From NCBI GenBank assembly GCA_037953745.1, contig JBAKBP010001429.1, forward strand, positions 124,001-188,000: DNA of 64,000 nt. Reading direction: 5' to 3'. The stretch comes from Lithodes maja. Its lineage: Eukaryota; Arthropoda; Malacostraca; Decapoda; Lithodidae. The translations under genes and the position numbers were made by a program. Of this stretch, positions 51,389 through 61,619 are shown piece by piece; the first letter of the stretch is position 1; every line of letters begins with the position of its first letter. The notes below the pieces were generated by a model. It did not search any database and had not been told where the DNA came from. It worked only from the letters and a program-made list of their open reading frames with translations.

Positions 51389-53238
51389 TGTGACGCATGT
51401 CGAGTATGAGCATGCTGTACAGAACGCCCAGTCAGGCCCCACTCTCGCTAGGATCGTCAGGGCAGGAACTTTGGCTGTAGTCTGTGTAGAGTTTCCTAAC
51501 TCAGTTTATGTGAACCGTTGTACTATAAGTATTATCATTATGTATTTTGTTTTCTTCTAAGTCAACGAGTTCTATTTTATATCATTAGATATAAGTATTG
51601 TGTGTGGGACTTGTATGTAATGATGAGAGGAGAGAGAGAGAGATATTACGTGGCGGGGGGTCAGTGAGTGCGCCACGCGGGCCGGTAGGCCTAATTCCCT
51701 CCTCCCTTCCTCCCTTTCAGCGCGTGGGAAGTTCTTTGTCGATCCCAGATTGAGAGAGAATATGACGTCATGATTGCCAGTGGGCGGTCCTTAGTAGTTG
51801 GCGTTATGCTCACTAAAGGGCCGAGTATAAAAAGGGAGGTCCCGCCGCATTTTCCTCAGAACTCATCAGGCAAAGCGACTTCTCATATCCCTTGCAACTA
51901 TCCATATTCTTCCGACTGATGTGAACTTTCTCTACTCTCTGAACAGCCTATCTTCTCCTCTTCTCGTCCCTGTTTAACCTCCATGACCCCTTTGGTGCAG
52001 ATTTAGTCAGCCAAAGTATTATCGCTTGAGTTCTCACGAGATAAGTGCCTGTTAGATAGCCTATTTTTGGAAGGGTTAACTAGAATAGGATTGATTGATG
52101 TTTGTTGCACTCGTATATGCATTTCCCTGTGTGCGATTATTCATGTTCCTGTTTTCTGCTGGTTTAGGCAATGCTAGACTGGGATAGGGTTTCTGAGTTG
52201 TGATTTCCTATGAGTACTAGGTTGCGGTTGAACCAGTACAATTGCAACGGAGACGTGGAACGCCTAGGTGGTCTTTCTGACTGTGTACCGTGGGAGTTTA
52301 GCACTGTGTTGCGAGTGAGGGCTTTTGCCTGTGCCACCCAACACTGTGCTATCTCATTTGCTTGACTTTGAGAGGATCGCCAGGAGAGAACCAGATACTA
52401 GTGATCTGGATCTCTCAAGAGAGCATCCCGTCAATTACCGTAATTTGGCCGCACAGTCTTAAGGACCTCGCTAGGCTACGAGCCGCTTGCTCAGCCATTG
52501 TCTCTTAACCTTAGATATCCCAGCTAGACTTTGCTCGACCAGCAGATACAGCATAGTATTGAAGCTTCTCCTTATGTATATAATTGTTTAAGCACTATTG
52601 ATTTCATGTGTGGCACGCTTAGCTACTTCAGAGATTAGTGGCCCACGAGCACAATCTTAGTAGGCTATTGCCAGTGCATTGTCGGAGTACTTCTTCTTAA
52701 TGTTTGCCATATCCTATTGCTTATTCTTATAATTCTTCTTATGTCAATTTAAAGCCTTTAATTACCAGTGAGTTATTCATTAAATTGCTGTTCAAAATCC
52801 GATACTTACTTCTTATGAGTATTCGAGAAGCATCTAACTTATCAGAAGATTCCTTGCTTGATGCTCGAGGACTATTGTTTAACGTAACGTAATAGTGCCG
52901 ATCCGAAGTAGAGGGTGGAGGACTTCTTAAGTTCTTAGTTCAAGGGTGGATTACTTCGGCTTCGGCCAACACTATTCTTTAGTGTTGTAGTACTTTCTTC
53001 TTTGTTTGATTGTTGACCAGACTAGATAACTCCCGTCTTGTTATTAGTCTGTTGTGTGAAACGCTAGTACCGAGTTCTTGTATACCCCGTTATAGCAGAT
53101 AGAACTCTGGAGGGTAGTGGCGTTTTTTGTTCGGCTGGCAGTACTCTGGGGTTGGGATCGTGTGTTTCCGTTGTGGCAGCGAGCCATACTCGAGTCCTGT
53201 GTAAGAGCCCTAGTGTACCCGAGTGCCCGGTCGTAACA
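51389..53238 (+). repeat. Right LTR of element B
   Basis: 1850 bp. I see no difference from 44341-46190 in the stretches compared, including TGACGTCA (51763-51770) and the TATA box (about 51826). Followed by CTAT and the continuation of the LINE ORF2. Confidence 0.92.
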
Positions 53239-55761
53239 CTATTAAATAATAAACGAGGAACTAAAATAACACTAGCTTTATTATACAGACCCCCATCTCA
53301 ATCAGTGCAAACTGACAGTGAAATTTATGAACAAATTGCAGAAATAACTAACATACAAGATACCGTAATTCTTGGCGATTTCAACTTACCCGTGACTAAA
53401 TGGGGCGATATTCTTACTTCACACTCTGGACACGACCTCTATGCTAACTTGCAAGAGAGTTCACTTTTTCAATTTGTACAATCTCCGACCCGTGGTAATA
53501 ATGTGCTTGACCTTGTACTCGCAACAAAAGAAGAATTAATAGAGAATTTGAATGTTGGTGATGAATTCAGTAACAGCGACCATCGTACGATAGCTTTCAC
53601 TTTAAAGTTTACTAGTACCAAACCAAATAGCAGCATTGAGAAAGTCCCTAATTTCAAGAAAGCAAATTTTCATAAACTTAAATCAAAACTTAAAGAAACT
53701 GACTGGAGCTTTCTGACTAACAATAACGACATAAATACATCTTGGGAGTGTTTCACAACCACTTACCTTAAGGCAGTGCAAGACTGCATACCATCGAAAA
53801 TACGGCGTCCAGGCCAAAATGATAAGCCCAAATGGTGGAATAAAGATATTTCAGACTGTCTGCTTGCTAAAAAATTTGCTAATGATAGATTAAAATCCTC
53901 ACAAAATGACGAAGAACGGGTGAAATTTGTAGAGCTACGACGCAAAGCCAAAAAGTTAATTAAGCAAAGTAAAAAGACCCTGGAGTTACATGTTGCGAAT
54001 CAAAGTAAAACAAACCCAAAAGAATTCTATAGTTATATCAGAAAGAAAAAAGTAGTTACTTCAACTGTTGGACCGTTAGTCGATGAAAATGGAGAATACA
54101 CCAAAGACGAAGTACAAATGAGTAATGCCCTCAATACCTTCTTTGCATCAGTTTTTACAACCGAAGACCTCAGTGATATCCCTACACCATCGCCGATTCA
54201 GATTGATAATTCAGATGTTCTAAGCAATATCACCGTTACAGAGAGAGAAGTATTGAATTGTTTAGATAAACTCAAGGTAAATAAAACGCCTGGACCTGAT
54301 ACAATCTCACCTAGAGTTCTAAAGGAAGCTAAGGATGAGCTCTCCAAACCACTGACATTGCTATTCAATGAATCCTTGCAGTCTGGGACTATGCCTGATC
54401 AGTGGAAGCTAGCCAACGTAACACCGATATTAAAAAAAGGCAGCAAATCCCTACCCAGTAACTATCGTCCAATTAGCTTAACCTCAATTGTATGTAAAAT
54501 GCTAGAAACGGTCATAAGAGACAGACTCGTAAATCACTTAGAGGCAAATAACTTACTTAAAGATACTCAACACGGCTTTCGTAAAAAACGTTCCTGTTTA
54601 ACAAACCTCTTAGACTTCTGCCACGATATCTTCAACCTCTACGATGAGAGTAAAGCTGTAGATATTATATACCTTGATTTTCAAAAGGCCTTTGACAAAG
54701 TTCCCCACAAACGATTACTGCTAAAACTAAAAGCGCATGGAATACAAGACGGTGTGTTGAAATGGATAGAAAATTGGCTCAGCGACAGAAAGCAAAGAGT
54801 AGTCATAAACAGTAAGGCATCTAAATGGACCAATGTAAGTAGTGGGGTACCCCAGGGATCGGTACTAGGACCAATTCTCTTTCTAATTTACATCAACGAC
54901 ATAGATGAGGGTCTCACCTGTACAGTCTCGAAATTTGCTGACGATACAAAAATTGCAAATAGCGTACTCTCAAAAGAACAAGTTGACGATATGCAACACA
55001 ATCTAGGTAAATTGTCATGTTGGGCCCAAATTTGGCAAATGAGTTTCAATGCGGATAAATGTAAAGTACTACATATCGGATACCTAAATGAGAAAGCAAA
55101 CTATTCGATGAATGGCACTCAGCTTAAGAATGTAAACAAAGAAACCGATCTGGGAGTAACAATATCGAGTAACCTAAAACCGAGTCAACAATGTTCAGAA
55201 GTTGTTAAGAAGGCAAACAAAATAATTGGCTTTATAGGCAGGTCATTTGAGCATAAATCCAAAGATGTTATCCTAACCCTTTACAATTCCTTAGTCCGCC
55301 CTCTTCTGGAATACTGCGTTCAATCCTGGTGCCCTTATTACCAAAAAGATATAAACAAGCTAGAACGAGTTCAACGTAGAGTTACCAAAATGATACCTAG
55401 CCTAAAGAACAAACCATACGAAGAGCGTCTTAGAGAATTAAATCTATTTCCTTTAACCCAGCGCAGATTAAGAGGCGACTTAATTCAAGTGTTCAAAATC
55501 ATCAAAGGCATCGACAATATGAACTGTAGTAAGTACTTCACTATCGACCAATCTAATTACACGCGGGGAAAGGGTTGCAAAATTATTGGTAAATCTTTTA
55601 ACTCACACGAATCTAAGAATTTCATCTTCAATCGAGTTGTCAACTTGTGGAATGGGCTTCCCCGAGACGTTATAGACTGCAGCACCGTTGATTCATTTAA
55701 ACTCCGCTTAGACAAATATCTCGCATCAAACCCGCGACTGACTGCGTTTGTAAATGAATAA
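53239..55761 (+). CDS. CR1-like ORF2, 3' part (endonuclease end and RT)
   Basis: Continues ORF2 in frame from the CTAT target site; the open frame begins earlier (53152) inside the LTR by chance. Endonuclease end: LALLYRPPSQS, VILGDFNLPVTKW, NSDHRTIAF. RT: VNKTPGPDTISPRVLKEA, LPSNYRPISLTSIVCKMLE, QHGFRKKRSCLTNLLD, IIYLDFQKAFDKVPHKR, SSGVPQGSVLGPILFLIYIN, the catalytic FADD box (SKFADDTKIA), FNADKCKVLHIG, LGVTISSNLK, RPLLEYCVQSWCPYY, LERVQRRVTKMIP, and a C-terminal NLFPLTQRRLRGDLIQVFKI. No stop to 55761, so the LINE was intact when element B hit it. Confidence 0.9.
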   Translation, partial: LLNNKRGTKITLALLYRPPSQSVQTDSEIYEQIAEITNIQDTVILGDFNLPVTKWGDILTSHSGHDLYANLQESSLFQFVQSPTRGNNVLDLVLATKEELIENLNVGDEFSNSDHRTIAFTLKFTSTKPNSSIEKVPNFKKANFHKLKSKLKETDWSFLTNNNDINTSWECFTTTYLKAVQDCIPSKIRRPGQNDKPKWWNKDISDCLLAKKFANDRLKSSQNDEERVKFVELRRKAKKLIKQSKKTLELHVANQSKTNPKEFYSYIRKKKVVTSTVGPLVDENGEYTKDEVQMSNALNTFFASVFTTEDLSDIPTPSPIQIDNSDVLSNITVTEREVLNCLDKLKVNKTPGPDTISPRVLKEAKDELSKPLTLLFNESLQSGTMPDQWKLANVTPILKKGSKSLPSNYRPISLTSIVCKMLETVIRDRLVNHLEANNLLKDTQHGFRKKRSCLTNLLDFCHDIFNLYDESKAVDIIYLDFQKAFDKVPHKRLLLKLKAHGIQDGVLKWIENWLSDRKQRVVINSKASKWTNVSSGVPQGSVLGPILFLIYINDIDEGLTCTVSKFADDTKIANSVLSKEQVDDMQHNLGKLSCWAQIWQMSFNADKCKVLHIGYLNEKANYSMNGTQLKNVNKETDLGVTISSNLKPSQQCSEVVKKANKIIGFIGRSFEHKSKDVILTLYNSLVRPLLEYCVQSWCPYYQKDINKLERVQRRVTKMIPSLKNKPYEERLRELNLFPLTQRRLRGDLIQVFKIIKGIDNMNCSKYFTIDQSNYTRGKGCKIIGKSFNSHESKNFIFNRVVNLWNGLPRDVIDCSTVDSFKLRLDKYLASNPRLTAFVNE

Positions 55762-55991
55762 CTTTATTGTATAGCCCCCTCAGTTACTAACCCATCTGTC
55801 CCCTACTAACTTCCTAATCCTGCCACGGACATTAGTTCTAGGGCAGTAGTTCCCTTTCCAATGTTCCCTTACCCACTCTAAACCACTGTTTGGACACTTG
55901 ATCCTCAGTGTTTTGGAGGACAAGCAGCCTAGAAGGGTCACTAGACCTGTTGTTGCTTGATTTCCTTTGTACTCCTTTGTACTCCTTTGTA
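55762..55991 (+). other. 3' UTR and tandem tail of CR1-like LINE
   Basis: Ends with three TCCTTTGTAC units (55962-55991) and no poly(A), the expected end for CR1/L2-type elements. Confidence 0.75.
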
Positions 55992-56735
55992 CGCTCAGCC
56001 CCACCCCGCTCTTAAGCCAGGGTATGACGCGGGGGTGACGTCATCGACTCGTTGATGACGTAGAAGAGAGGTGGCTAGAAATTCAACTCTACGGGATATC
56101 TACAATTGTTTTCACTCAGCAACCAGCTGATTGATAATAAACAAGAAGATCTTCAAGACGCTTTACAACTATAGTACCAGTTACTTGTAATAGGTTGGTC
56201 TTAACACTACATGAGAAACATAATAGTACTAGTTAGTCCTAGTAAACTCACAACACAGCAATAGCCAGTGCCTTCTTTTTAATTTTCTTAAGCAAATTTA
56301 TCTACTTATTTACCTAACGGATTTTAAGGTGTGACTGTACGTACATTTTAACTCTATTTCGACTTAGTAAATTCAAGTATTGCTTCAAGAACTTTATTCT
56401 CGCACTAAGAAACTTATATTTACTTCCTTTTAATTCTACTTTCTCACATAGAAATATATTTTGAAGGCCTACAGTAAATACTATTTTTGCCAGCAACAAT
56501 TTTACAAGAAATGTATTATTAGCAGAGTGGATCATTGTTCTATTGAGATAGCATATCTAATGAAACAAGCCGCACACCCAGGTGTGTAGAGAAGAATACA
56601 TTACCAATCAACCAAAATCATCATTCTGTTAACGTCTCATGTCTAACAGAGCAAGCCGCTCACCCAAGTACATCCTACTGGGCGAGTAAAGTGTTCAATT
56701 AGTACACATTGCTAATAGGATATTGTCCTTTCTTC
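55992..56735 (+). other. Pre-env region of the env-bearing element
   Basis: About 740 bases with no coding motif of pol. Contains two TGACGT words (56036-56070) and, at the end, a pyrimidine tract with CAG (TTGTCCTTTCTTCAG, 56723-56737) just before the env ATG, a good 3' splice-site candidate for a spliced env mRNA. Confidence 0.5.
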
Positions 56736-56743
56736 AGAGAAAG

Positions 56744-58454
56744 ATGAACTGGTTAGTGAAAACCCTTCTACTACTTGGAACACTAATAGTGGCTGATGCA
56801 GCATCACCTTCGTTGCTGAAGCCCGGTGCCCTTGTTGCCCAAGTAGGGAGAGTTTTAGTTGCGGAAGATGTTGTAGCAGTTAAGTACGAATTTGGACACC
56901 TCCTTCTATCTAGTGACTATACGGTACTCCAACGTCACCTAGACGGATTACACTCTGCGTTCACCTTCCTACTATCTAATGAAACCTTTTCCCGTAACTT
57001 ACGACTTACAGTGACGCTTCAACGTGCTCGCGTAACTCGTATAACTCGTAGGCTACGGAAGATCCAGTTGGCCCTACCTGTCGAACATAACCAGGTAGCC
57101 AAAAACGCTCACTCCCAGCGTGTTAAGAGCGGACTGTTTAATTTTGTTGGCCTACTCTACCATGAGCTCTTTGGAACAACCCAAGCCTCTGATGTTGAGA
57201 AACTGGGAAAGAGACTCACTGTCATGGAAAACGCAGCAAAAGCCTTAAACAGAGTCTTGAATTACGACTCAAAAGCCATGAAGAATGTGATGAATTCCTT
57301 ACACTCGGTCGTAGCACACATGAATAATCTGACACAGGTGGTTAACACCTTAATAGTTGATGGGAGATCCACAAATAAAGTCATGTACCTTTCCGAGATC
57401 CTTCTGACCACGGATGATGATGTTCAAGACTTAAACGCCAATACAAAGGCGGTCTTAGCAAACTTATTAGGTGCTGCACTAAGTCGGGTCACCACTGACC
57501 TATTACCTGTTGAACATCTCCGTGCCTCCATTCAAATAGCGAAAGATCAGTTTGCCCCGACTCCGCTATTCGAGTCAAACGACTGTGAATTCTATTACCC
57601 ACTAATGGAAGCAGTTCTGACACACATATTTATATTAGTCCACATTCTGTTCCAGTCCTCACATATGTTCAAGCCTGGAGAATTATTCCCGTTTCCCGTT
57701 TCCTATAGACGGACGATTACTAACCGTGACTGACACAGCAGACATGATGCTCGTCTCCGAAGATCTTTAACTTGTGACTGTGACAGACAAAGACGTTCTT
57801 GATTCATGTAGGTCCTCGTATCTTCACCTGTATGTGTGTCCAGCGTATGTGTTTTCCATTGTGACCCCAGGCAAAACTGCATGCGAACTTACCTTGACTC
57901 AAACAACTGTATCTGACTTTGGTTCATTGAAAGACTGTTCTTACGCCCCGGCTCCACAGCTCCACGTGTTTCATCAACACTTGCTAGATATTCAGTTCTT
58001 TTACTTCCCTAACCAGACCCAGGTGTCCCTTGTTTGTCTAGAGTCAAGACGTGTAATTAATGCTCACGGGATGTATCAGGTACCTGATCACTGCGAAGTA
58101 AGGAGTTCCATTATCCACCCACTTCCTTCTCGTCAGCATATTGCCTTGATAACTAACCTCTCCTCAGAGTTCATCCCTATTAACATTACTTTCACAGGAA
58201 ACTCATCGGACCTCATCATCAAACCGAGACAACTCACCCTCATGAAAGCATTAGATTCTTCAGCATTCACTGACCTAGTTGGTTCATCTCTTTCCACGTT
58301 TGTTAACCCGGAAGTCATTTATCCTACAGTACTAACCCCTACCTTGACTCTACTCATAATCATCCTCTTTCTAGTCTTTTGCCTCCAACGTCTTTCGTTC
58401 AGCCTGGTGCGTAGGCGCAAAGCAAAGATACCTACTGCTGATGCAAATGTGTAA
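56744..58454 (+). pseudogene. Envelope (baculovirus F / errantivirus type), broken
   Basis: ATG at 56744, 6 bases after the acceptor-like CAG. Hydrophobic signal peptide (about residues 4-19), then a surface part and a basic cleavage region directly followed by the GLFNFVG fusion-peptide signature (about 57135); the last cleavage residue is Ser, so processing is doubtful. A heptad-rich helix follows, with N-glycosylation sites. The C-terminal piece (57774-58454) has cysteines and a transmembrane segment (about 58340-58395) with a basic tail. Two breaks separate the pieces: a frameshift inside a TTCCCG tandem near 57690-57700 and a TAA at 57768-57770. Such proteins fuse membranes in live relatives; this copy cannot make a full product. 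Confidence 0.8.
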
Positions 58455-58612
58455 GTTGGTCCTCACCTTTATCACACTTTCTCTGGCATTGCTATACACT
58501 GGGAACAGAGTTAGATAAGTCATAGGGATGAATAAAATGTGTATCTATATAATTATATGTTACCTATTCTTTATTGACACTTCGGTGGGCCTCAGCTGAC
58601 GTGGCCGAGCGG

Positions 58613-59381
58613 TGTTACAGCGCATTTTGAGCGACTGTACACTCTAGAATAAACCATATAATCTCATATATAACTCACACCATTATAACAGTTATTCACT
58701 TACTTAAGTAGGCAACTGTACATTTCTAGTTGGGAATGATCTCCCCTATAGAAGATTATCTCACCCCACCTATGAAAGCCTTGGTACTGTACAATTCTTG
58801 CAAAGTAAGCAGAAGTTCTCACGCTCCCTTCAGAGAATTGCAGCAACTCCAAGATGATTGCTAGCAACTAAGTAGCGTGTCACACCACACTGGTAGAAGC
58901 CGGTCCGCTCCTCTTGCCCAGGCAATGGTAGTAGCAGTACAGACTAGCCTTAAGGAAGGTCGCCCCCTTCACAGGCTGAGGTATTATACAGTGACGTATA
59001 CAGTGACCTGTGCGATATTAGTGTGTGTGCCATTAATTTATTTCACTATTCTTAATGCATCTATTCTTTACAGAAATACACATTTTACAGGAATAATAGC
59101 TCAGTCTAGTTGTTTTAGCTTATGCTTAATTACTAGGTACTTCCCAGTCGGGTGTATATACAGTACCTATACAGACCTTATAACCTATTAAAGCCACGCA
59201 TCACAATTCTATATTTCTGATAATAAAAACTATAGAAAAGCCAACAGTGTCTTTGCTTCAAATCAGTTACCTCATTAATTTACCTATTCAACATGTTTTA
59301 CAGTTAAATCCTGGTCTACAGACATAACAAGGAAAATATAAGGTAAGAAGCAAAGGTAAAAAACAGTTAATCTCCGATACA
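58613..59381 (+). repeat. Right LTR of env-bearing element
   Basis: TGTTACAGCGCATTTTGAGC ... CTCCGATACA, 769 bp. It has a segment of about 100 bases (58664-58763) missing on the left. The TATA word reads TATGAAAG (58771). No strong purine tract lies upstream; the bases before it read GTGGCCGAGCGG. Confidence 0.88.
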
Positions 59382-59389
59382 TTGAATGA

Positions 59390-59840
59390 AATATTGAAAA
59401 ATCAAACATTGGAAGGTACCACATTAAAACTTATTATAGACGAATAAAGATAGACAGACAGACAAGCCACTGCCAGAGAAATTGCCTGCTACATAAGGCA
59501 CGTCAGATGCCCTAAAAATTATCCTAAACTTTTGCTGGATTAAACATTGAAGGTACCACTTAAAATAAATTTCAACTGTATAAGTACATTCCACAGAATA
59601 CAAAATAGCCCCTGCCAGACATATTATTCTCTGCTGCATATGGCCTGTCAGACAGACCCCCCCCCCCCCGCACACAAATGTTGGCCCTATGGATGCTATG
59701 ACAGAATGTGGCTGGATTGAACACTGGGAGTACCACCTGAAACATTATTATAAATTAATAAGATAATCACAAGAGTAAAAAAATCGCCCCTGCCAGATAA
59801 ATTACCTGCTGCTTTTGGCTCGGCCGTCAGACACCACAAA
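59390..59840. repeat. Three diverged tandem copies, about 155-bp period
   Basis: Each copy has an (A)CATTG(G)AAGGTACCAC-like start (59405, 59545; third as GAACACTGGGAGTACCACCT at 59718), a CCCTGCCAGA middle and TGCTGCATATGGCCTGTCAG-type end (59480-59513; 59632-59655; 59808-59832). A C-run lies at 59658-59670. Confidence 0.65.
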
Positions 59841-60253
59841 AGGGACCCATCTCCCGTGTAGGCCATATGGACACTATTGATATGCAACTTGACAACTTAA
59901 CTGAAGTGTGTGTGTGTGTGTTATTCACTTGCTTGTTTCGTCAAGGGGAATCCACGCAATGCGAGCTAAGCTCATTATTATCGCGCCTCCTTAACTGGGA
60001 ATGTATTGCGTGAAATGCATGTTAAGTGTTTATGTATCGTTGGAATGGCTGTGGATGTGTGTGTAGTCTGTATTTTAGCCAATTGGCGACATCTGGAAAC
60101 GAAGGCTTAGGGTTAATCTGTATGGTACCATTCTCACTACGGTACCAGTCTCACCCGAAGGCTTAGGTTGACCAGTAGCTTAGGTGAACCATATGATACC
60201 CATCTCGCCTTGTACCATTTTTGCCAACCCCAGATGGGACGTCACAACGTCGT
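59841..60253. other. Unassigned stretch
   Basis: Short (GT)n at 59906-59920. A GGTACCA-rich patch near 60120-60220 (ATGGTACCATTCTCACTACG) repeats a few words. No gene. Confidence 0.5.
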
Positions 60254-60402
60254 CCACTTATTCCAGGTACCTATTTACAGCTAGGTGAACTGAGGCTAAC
60301 ACATGAAAGGAGACAAGCCCAATTTGTCTCCGCCCGGCCGGGGGATTGAACCCCCGATCCCTCGTGTGTGAGACGAGAGCGCTACCTACTAGGCTACGGG
60401 TT
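60254..60402 (-). mobile_element. tRNA-Val-headed SINE
   Basis: On the minus strand: CCCGTAGCCTAGTAGGTAGC, GCTCTCGTCTCACACACGAG (anticodon arm with CAC), GGGGGTTCAATCCCCC (B box), a GGAGACAAATTGGGCTTGTC body and CAGTTCACCTAGCTGTAAAT, AGGTACCTGGAATAAG end. The acceptor stem does not pair, so it is not a functional tRNA. The body word with AGGTACCTGG is known to me from arthropod tRNA-derived SINEs. Confidence 0.75.
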
Positions 60403-60455
<53 letters not shown>

Positions 60456-60545
60456 TCTGTGTACCGTATATACAGTATATGTTTGTGTGTGTGTGTGTAA
60501 GTGTGTACCGGTACTGTATGTGTGTGTGCGTGCGTGTGTGTACAA
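60402..60545. repeat. (GT)n microsatellite
   Basis: GT repeats with TACCGTATATACAGTATATG interruptions; shorter in the second copy (61578-61730). Cys/Val and Thr/His open frames are artefacts. Confidence 0.95.
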
Positions 60546-60939
60546 TACCATACAGACAGGAGAACCATAACAAACACTTCACCAATCATTAACTTCCTCC
60601 AGCCAAGCCTTTCCCCCTTTTCTTCGCCCCCCCCCCCCCCCCCCCTCCACCACCACCACCATTTCTCATTTCCTGGTCATTATTTGTTCCCCCCCCCCCC
60701 TTCCCTCCTTCACCCCAGCGTCCCAGTGGCCTACAACAACAAAATCTACAGGGAGAGTTTCAGTACCTCATGCCTGCAGCCTCCATGTTGCATATTTTAC
60801 GGTATTAACCCTTTCAGTAATCGCACACGCTCTTCTTTGGTTAACATCAGTCGATTATATTTAGCTTGGGAGGGGATTGTTTGAGACAGAAATGGTGAAC
60901 AGTCATATTATTATCGACAAACTAATGGGGAGAAACGAC

Positions 60940-61152
60940 TTAACCCCTTCAACACCATGACGCCTTTTTACCGTATATTCTGGCTAAAATTAGACAATCT
61001 TATGCAGTTTAAGAAGAACCTATGTTACTAAGAGGGTTCATTGAGAGCGTATTTACCCATTTGAGTCATATAGGTAGATTATAAACCAAAGAAAGTCGTC
61101 TAATGGTAACCAGAACATGATGACAATTACATTATTGGGGTGAAAGGGTTAA
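60940..61152. mobile_element. MITE-A in duplication copy 1
   Basis: TTAACCCCTTCAACACCATG ... CATTATTGGGGTGAAAGGGT and TAA. The interior has TATTCTGGCTAAAATTAGAC and GTCGTCTAATGGTAACCAGA. Its right TTAA (61149-61152) is the left TTAA of the next MITE-B. Confidence 0.82.
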
Positions 61153-61379
61153 GGGGAGATGGGCCGTTTGTTTGGTCCCCCTTCTCACTCATGCTTAGCC
61201 CCATTAGTTTTCAGATTTTAAGATGTTCGACCAATTAGTTTGGCGATTTTAAGACCTTTCACCCCATTTCTTCGTCAATATTTAAATCTTTCGTGCCATT
61301 TAGGAGTCATTTATTTTCCTGGCGAGCGATAGCGAACCTGTAATTGGGGATGAACCGGCCTTCGGCCATGACATTTTTC
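61149..61379 (+). mobile_element. MITE-B copy 17, 3' truncated
   Basis: TTAAGGGGAGATGGGCCGTT, CTTAGCCCCATTAG, GGCGATTTTAAGACC, CCTGGCGAGCGATAGCGAAC, CGGCCTTCGGCCATGACATT. It stops before the TGTACAAATTTATC part. Confidence 0.85.
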
Positions 61380-61580
61380 ATGACGCAGGTATTCCGTGCG
61401 GAGTATGTGCTTGTTTGGCCTACTTCCTTCAAATGAGACGTGTTATGGCTCAAGAAACCTGACTACTAAGCTCAGTCATCACGTCGTCAAGGAGTCATTC
61501 TTTCTTCTCATTCACTCACTGAACCCCCGATCCCTCGTGTGTGAGACGAGAGCGCTACCTACTAGGCTACGGGTTGTGTA

Positions 61581-61619
<39 letters not shown>

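Larger units (their letters stand above)
44341..53238 (+). mobile_element. Gmr1-like Ty3/gypsy LTR retrotransposon B
   Basis: 8898 bp, flanked by CTAT (44337-44340, 53239-53242). Two 1850-bp LTRs, PBS TGGCGACCTTG at 46193, gag, then a pol frame in the order protease - integrase - RT - RNase H tail. Integrase ahead of RT is the hallmark of the Gmr1-like group of Ty3/gypsy. A purine tract (ATCTTGGGGGAGG, 51376-51388) abuts the right LTR. The LTRs look identical, so the insertion is young, yet the RT catalytic part is deleted. It was therefore probably mobilised in trans. Confidence 0.9.
41866..55991 (+). mobile_element. CR1-like LINE, split by Gmr1-like element B
   Basis: Repeat-rich 5' region (42185-43002), ORF1 (43003-43995), ORF2 5' part (to 44340), insertion of element B, ORF2 3' part (53243-55761, after the CTAT duplication at 53239-53242), a 3' UTR, and a terminal short tandem (three TCCTTTGTAC units, 55962-55991). 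Such tandem 3' ends in place of poly(A) are typical of CR1/L2-type LINEs. Removing element B and one CTAT restores a continuous ORF2 frame. The left border is approximate and no target duplication of the LINE was resolved. Confidence 0.82.
40976..59381 (+). mobile_element. env-bearing LTR retroelement (outer layer of nest)
   Basis: LTRs at 40976-41642 and 58613-59381, a tRNA-Leu-type primer site next to the left LTR, and an env pseudogene before the right LTR, all in the same orientation. Once the CR1-like LINE (with its own nested LTR element) is subtracted, the internal part is only about 2.9 kb, about 1.0 kb of it ahead of env. No gag, protease, RT or integrase sequence of this element is visible. 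It resembles env-carrying gypsy/errantivirus-type elements (family knowledge). It must be a deletion derivative or an env-only passenger. Confidence 0.75.
60347..61519. repeat. Tandem duplication, copy 1 (1173 bp)
   Basis: Unit: tRNA-Val SINE head, (GT)n, C-rich tract, MITE-A, truncated MITE-B, and a tail ending TTCTTCTCATTCACTCAC. It is followed directly by copy 2 starting at the same TGAACCCCCGATCC word. Confidence 0.92.

Noticed and set aside
53152..53238. N-terminal extension of the 869-codon LINE frame
   Set aside because: These codons are inside the right LTR of element B and join the LINE frame by chance.
58590..58640. Possible tRNA-Leu gene at the LTR edge
   Set aside because: Only the D-arm word matches; no anticodon or T arm can be folded downstream.
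60341..60402. Possible tRNA-Val gene on the minus strand
   Set aside because: The anticodon arm and B box are good, but acceptor stem pairing fails and a SINE body follows, so it is a SINE head.
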